DNA from: JAWWBN01 sp033720955
GTDB lineage: Bacteria; Acidobacteriota; Thermoanaerobaculia; Multivoradales; JAHEKO01
Length of the DNA stretch: 7,066 nucleotides
Direction of reading: 5' to 3'
Assembly: GCA_033720955.1 (NCBI GenBank)
Contig: JAWWBN010000204.1
Coordinates: 1-7,066, forward strand
The notes under the pieces: generated by a model
The model's input: the letters and a program-made list of their open reading frames with translations, nothing else
Database searches by the model: none
What the model was told of the DNA's origin: nothing
Translations under genes and position numbers: made by a program
Part shown: positions 1-4,736 of the stretch, in pieces
Position numbering within the stretch: position 1 is the stretch's first letter
How the letters are laid out: the number at the start of each line of letters is the position of its first letter

Positions 1-70
1 GGACGCCCTCGGCGAGGGCGGGTCCGGGGGAGAGGAGAAGCGCGGCGACCAGGAGGCTGCGGGGAGTCAT
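1..70 (-). CDS. N-terminus of an exported protein (partial, runs off the left edge)
   Basis: Reading leftwards from the ATG at 70-68, 23 codons are visible and the frame stays open to the window edge. The peptide starts MTPRSLLVAALLLSPGPALA followed by EGV. This is a textbook Sec signal peptide: a short n-region with one Arg, a Leu/Ala/Val-rich core of about 10 residues, a Pro/Gly helix-breaker and an ALA cleavage site before Glu. The product is therefore exported to the periplasm or beyond. There is no lipobox Cys, so it is not a lipoprotein. No Shine-Dalgarno sequence precedes the ATG; a TAGAAT box lies six bases upstream, so a leaderless start is likely. The gene is divergent from the solute-binding protein gene. 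Its function cannot be judged from 23 residues. Confidence rests on the signal peptide and the promoter position together. Confidence 0.72.
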   Translation of the reverse strand, partial: MTPRSLLVAALLLSPGPALAEGV

Positions 71-76
71 GGGCTC

Positions 77-82
77 ATTCTA
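77..82 (-). promoter_or_regulatory. -10 box (TAGAAT) for a leaderless transcript
   Basis: On the minus strand TAGAAT is followed by GAGCCC and then directly by the ATG at 70. Counting the last T as -7 puts +1 exactly on the A of the start codon. Together with the absence of a Shine-Dalgarno sequence, this predicts a leaderless mRNA. No TTGACA-like -35 box is found at 16-18 bp spacing. This is a sequence-based inference. Confidence 0.5.
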
Positions 83-132
83 GGGTCCCCGGGTCCCCGG
101 CCGGGCGCGCTCCCCGGGCGCGGGCGGGGCGG

Positions 133-156
133 GCGCCGCGGCCGGCGCGGTAGGAT
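133..156 (+). promoter_or_regulatory. Candidate promoter of the solute-binding protein gene, with GC inverted repeat
   Basis: TAGGAT at 151-156 is one of the few AT-containing hexamers in a G/C-only stretch and fits a TANNNT -10 element, predicting +1 near 163 and a leader of about 22 nt. Just upstream lies a perfect 6-bp inverted repeat, GCGCCG (133-138) and CGGCGC (143-148), around a 4-nt loop. No recognisable -35 box is present. The inverted repeat may be an operator or merely GC-rich chance. The rest of the 71-184 intergenic region is GC-only low-complexity sequence, including a tandem GGGTCCCC (83-98). Confidence 0.35.
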
Positions 157-173
157 GGCCCCGCCATCTTTGT

Positions 174-180
174 GGGGGAG
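174..180 (+). promoter_or_regulatory. Ribosome binding site that decides the start at 185
   Basis: GGGGGAG ends four bases before the ATG at 185. The alternative in-frame ATG at 155 overlaps the TAGGAT box and would lie upstream of the predicted transcription start, so 185 is the better start. The longer reading would add only ten residues, which do not resemble a signal peptide. Confidence 0.55.
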
Positions 181-184
181 ACAG

Positions 185-1621
185 ATGACGGATAGCCTGG
201 CGCCTTCCGACACCCTGCGCGTGGGCCTGCTGTCCACGATCGGAAGCCTCGATCCGCGGCACGCGCAGGACTTCATCAGCGCCCTGGTGCTGGCGCAGCT
301 CTACGAGTCGCCGTACGCGCCGCCGACCCGCGATCGCCCGGCCCAGCCGCGGCTCTTCCGCGGACCGCTCGAGGGCGATCTGGAGTCGCGCCGCTTCGCC
401 GCCACGCTGCGCGACGACGTGGAGTTCTGGGACGAGACTCCCCTCACCGCGGCGATCCTGGCCGACTGCCTCGGCCGCACGCCGCTGCGCGACCAGGCGA
501 CGATCGAGGCCGACGGCGACCGGGTCGTCTTCCGGCTGGCCGAGCCCAACGCCCGCTTCGACCAGGTGCTGACCCAGACCTACGCCTCGGTGACTCTGGA
601 GCGCGGCGGCGAGCTGGTCGGCACCGGGCCGTACCTTCCCGCCGAGATCACGCCGCAGCGGGTGCGTCTGCGCCGCAACGAGCGCTACCGCTCGCCCGTC
701 GGCATCGGGGAGATCGATCTGCGGGTCTACCCTCCCGACGCCGACGGCCAGCCGGCGGCCCTGGTGGCGGCGTTCGAGAGGGGCGAGGTCGACTTCACCA
801 ACATGCTGCCGCGCGAGGCGGTCTCGTCGCTCCAGCGGGTGCGGAAGTACTTCGAGCGCGGCAACTCCACGGCGCTGCTGTACATGAACACCCAGTCGCC
901 GGCGCTGGCCGACGCCAGGGCGCGGCGGGCCGTGGCGCTGGCGATCGACCGGCTGGAGGTGGCGGCCCGGTCCCACCAGAACGCCCTGGCCCACGTCGCC
1001 GCCAACATCCTGCCGCCGCTGATGAGCGACTGGCGCGACGACCTGCGCCCCCATCCCGAGAGGGCGCGGGCGCTCCTCGACGAGCTCGGGCCCGACCGCC
1101 CCCGGCGTCTCAAGCTCAAGCTGATCTTCGGGCCACGGCCCTATCTGCCCCATCCCACCCGGAGCGCCGCGGTGATCGCGGAGCAGCTCGCCAACGTCGG
1201 CCTGGAGGTCGAGGTCCACGAGACGAAGGACAGCAAGGAGTACTACGACACCCTGACCGAGAAGAGCTTCGACCTCTTCCTGACCGGCTGGATCGCCGAC
1301 ACCGCCGACCCGACCGACTTCCTCGAGGCGATCCTCGCCTCCTCGATGATCCCGCGGCCGGGCGAGCCGATCTCGGTCGAGGCGAACCTGGCCCACTGGC
1401 GCAACGAGCGGGCCGACGAGCTCCTGCGCCGGCTCCGCCGCAGCCCGACCGACCGCGACCGGCACGCCCTGCTCCGGCTGGCCGCGGAGGAGATGCCGGT
1501 GCTGCCGCTGATGCACGGCGCCTTCAGCTTCGTCCACGCCTGGCGGGTGCGCAACTTCGACCCGCCGCCCCTGGGCATCCCCGACTTCTCGACCCTCGAG
1601 CTGCGCGACCTCTTCCGGTAG
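185..1621 (+). CDS. Family 5 (peptide/nickel-type) solute-binding protein lacking a signal peptide
   Basis: This 478-residue protein has the hallmarks of the SBP_bac_5 family (DppA/OppA/NikA type): LRVGLLSTIGSLDP near residues 11-24, the signature GTGPY at 146-150 followed by an LRRNERY strand end (162-168), RRAVALAIDR at 247-256, LYMNTQSP at 232-239, and FDLFLTGWIAD..DPTDFLE at 362-380. It covers the full two-lobed fold and is slightly shorter than typical family members. Normal members are exported lipoproteins or periplasmic proteins that deliver peptides or metal complexes to an ABC transporter. Here neither the start at 185 nor the one at 155 gives a hydrophobic signal or lipobox, and no permease or ATPase gene is adjacent. 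A cytoplasmic ligand-sensing role is therefore plausible; the SBP-like domain of SgrR is a known intracellular precedent, but no DNA-binding domain is seen here. The kinase gene follows 69 bp downstream on the same strand. The ligand is unknown. Confidence 0.88.
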   Translation: MTDSLAPSDTLRVGLLSTIGSLDPRHAQDFISALVLAQLYESPYAPPTRDRPAQPRLFRGPLEGDLESRRFAATLRDDVEFWDETPLTAAILADCLGRTPLRDQATIEADGDRVVFRLAEPNARFDQVLTQTYASVTLERGGELVGTGPYLPAEITPQRVRLRRNERYRSPVGIGEIDLRVYPPDADGQPAALVAAFERGEVDFTNMLPREAVSSLQRVRKYFERGNSTALLYMNTQSPALADARARRAVALAIDRLEVAARSHQNALAHVAANILPPLMSDWRDDLRPHPERARALLDELGPDRPRRLKLKLIFGPRPYLPHPTRSAAVIAEQLANVGLEVEVHETKDSKEYYDTLTEKSFDLFLTGWIADTADPTDFLEAILASSMIPRPGEPISVEANLAHWRNERADELLRRLRRSPTDRDRHALLRLAAEEMPVLPLMHGAFSFVHAWRVRNFDPPPLGIPDFSTLELRDLFR

Positions 1622-1634
1622 GGGAGGAGCGGCG

Positions 1635-1648
1635 CGCGCGGCCGCGCG
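1635..1648. repeat. 14-bp perfect palindrome upstream of the kinase gene
   Basis: CGCGCGGCCGCGCG is its own reverse complement. It lies between the stop codon of the solute-binding protein gene and the TATACT box, three bases before the latter. It could be an operator or the stem of a transcript end, but alternating C/G sequence forms such palindromes easily by chance. Confidence 0.35.
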
Positions 1649-1651
1649 TCC

Positions 1652-1657
1652 TATACT
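1652..1657 (+). promoter_or_regulatory. -10 box (TATACT) of the kinase gene
   Basis: TATACT is close to the sigma-70 -10 consensus and stands out in a nearly AT-free stretch. It predicts +1 near 1664 and a leader of about 27 nt before the TTG start. No -35 box is visible at standard spacing. Its presence suggests that the kinase gene can be transcribed independently of the gene before it, although read-through is also possible. Confidence 0.5.
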
Positions 1658-1690
1658 GGGCCCGCCCCCTGGCACCCCCGCGGAGCCTCC

Positions 1691-3916
1691 TTGATCGGGA
1701 AGACACTCGGCCACTACGAGATCACGGGCCGGATCGGCGCCGGCGGAATGGGCGAGGTCTACCGCGCCCGCGACACCCTGCTCGAGCGCGAGGTGGCGGT
1801 GAAGGTGCTGCCGCCCGGGGTGGCCGACGACACCGATCGCCGGGCCCGCTTCGAGCGCGAGGCCAAGGCGTTGGCCGCCCTCTCCCATCCCAACACGGTG
1901 TCGATCTTCGACTTCGGCGTCGAGGACGGCGTGGCCTACGCGGTGATGGAGCTGCTCCGGGGGCGCACCCTGGCCGACGAGATCGGGGCCGGACCCCTCG
2001 GCGTCGAGCGGACGCTGGAGCTCGGCGTGCGCATGGCCCGCGGCCTGGTCGCGGCGCACGAGAAGGGCATCCTCCACCGCGATCTCAAGCCCCAGAACGT
2101 CTTTCTGACCCGGGACGACCGGCTCAAGATCCTCGACTTCGGGCTCGCCAAGCGGCTGGTGGAGCCGGAGGCCGGCGAGTCGGCGGCGACCCTGGCCGCG
2201 GAGACCGCCGCCGGCACCGTCCTGGGCACCGTCGCCTACCTGTCGCCGGAGCGGATCCGCGCGGCCTCCGCCGACGTCCGGGCCGACCTCTTCGCGCTGG
2301 GCGTCATCCTCTACGAGATGGTCACCGGGCGCAACCCGTTCGTCCGCGACACCGCGCCGGAGACGATCGGCGCCATCCTCTCGGTGGAGCCGGCCGATCC
2401 CGAGGGGGCGCCGCCGGCGCTCCTCTCCCTGCTGCGCGACTGTCTGGAGAAGGACCCGCGCCGCCGGATCGCCTCGGCGCGGGAGGTCGTGGCGCGTCTG
2501 GAGGCGTGCCGGACGGCCCCGGCCTCCGACTCGATCGACTCGCTGGCGGTCCTGCCGCTCCACAACGAGGCCGACGACGAGAACGCCGACTACCTGATCG
2601 ACGGCCTGACCGACTCGCTGATCGACACCCTCTCGCGGCTGCCCCAGCTCAAGGTCATGGCGCGCAGCACGGTGTTCCGCTGCCGGGACCTGCACGACCG
2701 GCCCGAGGAGGTGGGCCGGGAGCTCGGGGTGAGGGCGGTTCTGACCGGCCGGCTGCAGATGCGCGCCGGCACCCTCGTCATCCGTGCCGAGCTGGTGGAC
2801 GCGACGGACGGCACCCGGCTCTGGGGCGCGCGGCTGCGGCGCCCCGTGGGCGACGCGCTCGTGATCGAGGACGAGATCTGCCGGGAGATCGCGGACAACC
2901 TGCGCTTCCAGCTCAGCCCGGAGGAGAAGGACCGCATCGCCCCGCGCCGGACGCGAAATCCCGAGGCGCACGAGGCCTACCTGAAGGGCCGTCACGTCTG
3001 GAACCGCTGGAAGACGCCGGAGGCGATGTACACCGCGATCGGCTTCTTCGAGCGCGCGCTGGCCCTGGACCCGCTCTACGCGCAGGCGTTCGCGGGTCTG
3101 GCCGACAGCTACAGCATCCTCGGCAACGTGAAGGCCATCTCCCCCGGCGAGGCCTATCCGAAGGCCAAGAACGCGGCGCTCCAGGGTCTGGCGATCGACG
3201 ACGGGCTGGCCGAGCTGCACACCTCGCTGGGCTTCGTGCAGCGGTTCTGGGAGTGGGACTGGGAGGCCTCCCGCCGCTCGTACGAGCGGGCCATCGAGCT
3301 CAACCCGGGCTACGCCACAGCGCACCGGTTCTACGCCAACCTCCTGACCGGGCTGGGGGAGCACGAAGCGGCTTTCGAGCAAGCGAGCTACGCCCTCGAG
3401 CTGGATCCCCTCTCCCTGATCCTGCTGACGGTCGTGGGAGACACCCTCTTCTACGCCCGTCGCTACGACGAGGCCATCGGCTACTACCGCCGATGCGTGG
3501 AGATGGACGAGGGCTTTCTGCCGGGGCACACGGACCTGGCCCGCGCCCTCGAGCTCGCCGGGCGGTACGACGAGGCGGTGGCGGAGTTCCGGAAGGCGGA
3601 GGCGCTGGCGCCCAAGGGGCCCCCGGAGCCGTCGTCCGGGCTGGCGCACGTCTACGCCCAGATGGGCCGCCGTGAGGAGGCGCTGGCGATCGTCGAGGAG
3701 CTCAAGGCGCTCTCGACCCGGCGCTACGTGTCGCCCTACGGCATCGCCTCGATCTACGCCTGTCTGGGCGAGGTGGAGACCGCCCTGGACTGGCTGGAGC
3801 GGGCCCACCGGGAGCACGACCAGACCCTGGTGTGGCTCAAGGTGCACCCGCGCCTGGACCCCGTGCGAGGCGAGCCCCGCTACGAGAGGCTGCTCGAGAA
3901 GATGAACCTGCTCTAG
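1691..3916 (+). CDS. Soluble Ser/Thr protein kinase with TolB-like domain and TPR array
   Basis: This 741-residue protein phosphorylates Ser/Thr in client proteins (family role). The Hanks-type kinase domain spans about 9-272 and looks active: glycine loop GAGGMGEV at 16-23, lysine K38 in AVKVL, helix-C glutamate E57, HRDLKPQN at 129-136 (catalytic D131, an RD kinase), DFG at 149-151, GTVAYLSPE at 179-187 in place of APE, D199 and R259. Residues 281-415 match the TolB/FlgO-like domain often attached to such kinases and to adenylate cyclases (SLAVLPL, YLIDGLTDSL, LGVRAVLTG, ELVDATDGTRLW). From about 424 to the end there are roughly seven TPR units, such as FFERALALDP, SYERAIELNP and YDEAVAEFRKAEALAP, ending in a typical RLDPVRGEPRYERLL tail. 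No transmembrane helix is seen, unlike PknB-type receptors, so it should be cytosolic. The TTG start follows GGAG by five bases, and the kinase fold begins only nine residues in, so no earlier start is needed. Confidence 0.93.
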   Translation: MIGKTLGHYEITGRIGAGGMGEVYRARDTLLEREVAVKVLPPGVADDTDRRARFEREAKALAALSHPNTVSIFDFGVEDGVAYAVMELLRGRTLADEIGAGPLGVERTLELGVRMARGLVAAHEKGILHRDLKPQNVFLTRDDRLKILDFGLAKRLVEPEAGESAATLAAETAAGTVLGTVAYLSPERIRAASADVRADLFALGVILYEMVTGRNPFVRDTAPETIGAILSVEPADPEGAPPALLSLLRDCLEKDPRRRIASAREVVARLEACRTAPASDSIDSLAVLPLHNEADDENADYLIDGLTDSLIDTLSRLPQLKVMARSTVFRCRDLHDRPEEVGRELGVRAVLTGRLQMRAGTLVIRAELVDATDGTRLWGARLRRPVGDALVIEDEICREIADNLRFQLSPEEKDRIAPRRTRNPEAHEAYLKGRHVWNRWKTPEAMYTAIGFFERALALDPLYAQAFAGLADSYSILGNVKAISPGEAYPKAKNAALQGLAIDDGLAELHTSLGFVQRFWEWDWEASRRSYERAIELNPGYATAHRFYANLLTGLGEHEAAFEQASYALELDPLSLILLTVVGDTLFYARRYDEAIGYYRRCVEMDEGFLPGHTDLARALELAGRYDEAVAEFRKAEALAPKGPPEPSSGLAHVYAQMGRREEALAIVEELKALSTRRYVSPYGIASIYACLGEVETALDWLERAHREHDQTLVWLKVHPRLDPVRGEPRYERLLEKMNLL

Positions 3917-3922
3917 CCACGC

Positions 3923-3959
3923 GGGCGGCTGTCGGGCCCGGCCGCGCGCCGGACCGCCC
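3923..3959. terminator. Candidate bidirectional terminator hairpin between convergent genes
   Basis: The whole gap between the two convergent stop codons is 43 bp. Within it GGGCG (3923-3927) pairs with CGCCC (3955-3959), then GTC with GAC and GGC with GCC, interrupted by a three-base bulge and one mismatch around a loop of about ten bases. No T-tract follows on either side, so intrinsic termination is uncertain. The position is what one expects of a shared transcript end. Confidence 0.4.
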
Positions 3960-4715
3960 TCAGTAGACGGGCCGCAGCCCTTCGCCCTTGCCGACCCGCC
4001 GGTCGCCGAAGCTGCCCCGCGACTCGCCGACCAGGAGCCGCCCCTCGCTCTCCAGGCGCTCGAAGTCCGTCCGTCCGAAGCTCACCAGCGCGGTGACGGG
4101 AACGGTGTAGCCGCCGGTCTCCTTGAGCTTCAGCTCGAACTCGACGTCGCGGGGCTCGCCGGGCTTCAGGAAGATCCGGAAGACCTCGCTCTTGCCGAGC
4201 AGCTCGACGTTCTCGTGCAGCGAGTCGAGGCCCACCACCACCTCCTCCACCGGCTCCACGGTCGAGGAGAGGGTCGCGACCAGGGTGACGGTCGCCCCCT
4301 TGGCGATGGGACCGCGGATCGAGAGCGCGAGGGTGCTGCGCCGCTCCGGCGGGAAATGCTGGCGGAGCAGGTCCAGATGCGCGTAGGCCGAGGTGCGGAC
4401 GGTCTCGTCCTCGGCCGTCTCGGCGTGCCGCTCCAGCAGCTTTACCACCCTCTCGGCCTCGCCTCGGCGCACCGCGATCTCGGTCAGGGTGGCCAGCGCC
4501 CGCTCGCGCAGGTACGGCGTGGGGCTCTCCACGACCATCCGGTCCAGCCGCCGGACGTAGCTCGCGTCCGGGGCGACCTGGACGGCCCGGATCTCCTCCA
4601 GGGCGATGAGCACCGCCCTCCGGTCGAGCGGCTGCGGTGGCGGGTCGTGAAAGCCGGCGAGGGCCAGCCCGCAGACGAGCGCCAGGAGCTGGTGGATCCG
4701 GTTGCGTCGGTTCAT
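3960..4715 (-). CDS. Exported protein of unknown function: helical N-terminal half, beta-rich C-terminal half
   Basis: I do not recognise a named family for this 251-residue protein. Residues 1-20 form a signal peptide (MNRRNRIHQLLALVCGLALA) with probable cleavage after ALA; Cys15 sits in LALVCG, which is a poor lipobox, so a soluble exported protein is more likely. After a Pro-rich linker (25-29), residues 31-120 are amphipathic helices resembling HEAT/ARM-type repeats (YLRERALATLTEIAVRRG, TVRTSAYAHLDLL). Residues 127-230 alternate short beta strands (STLALSI, ATVTLVATLS, RDVEFELKL, YTVPVTALVSF) in the style of an Ig-like or CARDB-type adhesion domain. The tail is Gly/Arg/Lys-rich. A strong GGGAGG sits five bases before the ATG. 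The gene starts 21 bp after the stop of the metallopeptidase gene, so the two are probably co-transcribed. It may be a companion or scaffold of the protease; that is inference from position only. Confidence 0.8.
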   Translation of the reverse strand: MNRRNRIHQLLALVCGLALAGFHDPPPQPLDRRAVLIALEEIRAVQVAPDASYVRRLDRMVVESPTPYLRERALATLTEIAVRRGEAERVVKLLERHAETAEDETVRTSAYAHLDLLRQHFPPERRSTLALSIRGPIAKGATVTLVATLSSTVEPVEEVVVGLDSLHENVELLGKSEVFRIFLKPGEPRDVEFELKLKETGGYTVPVTALVSFGRTDFERLESEGRLLVGESRGSFGDRRVGKGEGLRPVY

Positions 4716-4720
4716 CTTCG

Positions 4721-4728
4721 CCTCCCTC
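4721..4728 (-). promoter_or_regulatory. Ribosome binding site within the 21-bp gene gap
   Basis: On the minus strand GAGGGAGG lies five bases before the ATG at 4715. The spacing is good and it fixes the start of the downstream gene, supporting translation from a shared mRNA with the metallopeptidase gene. No promoter-like sequence fits in the gap. Confidence 0.6.
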
Positions 4729-4736
4729 GGCTCTCC

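Noticed and set aside
83..98. Tandem GGGTCCCC as a possible regulatory repeat or CRISPR-like unit.
   Set aside because: There are only two copies, adjacent and within GC-only sequence; chance is sufficient.
155..184. The ATG at 155 as start of the solute-binding protein.
   Set aside because: It overlaps the TAGGAT box and lies before the predicted transcription start; the ATG at 185 has a GGGGGAG site at good spacing.
2506..3675. A 389-codon plus-strand open frame inside the kinase gene.
   Set aside because: It is in another frame of the TolB-like/TPR coding region and is Arg/Gly/Pro/Ala-rich, as expected for a shadow frame in GC-rich DNA.
80..3847. A 1255-codon antisense open frame on the minus strand spanning both the solute-binding protein and the kinase gene.
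   Set aside because: Its codons are exact reverse complements of the codons of the two plus-strand genes, which share one phase. Stops there would require TTA, CTA or TCA sense codons, which are avoided at this GC content. The sense proteins have full family motifs; the antisense product is Arg/Gly/Val/Leu-rich and resembles nothing.
4713..4715. A lipoprotein reading of the 251-residue protein because of Cys15.
   Set aside because: The residues before Cys15 (ALV) do not fit the usual L-(A/S/T/V)-(G/A/S)-C lipobox, and a normal cleavage site follows at residue 20.
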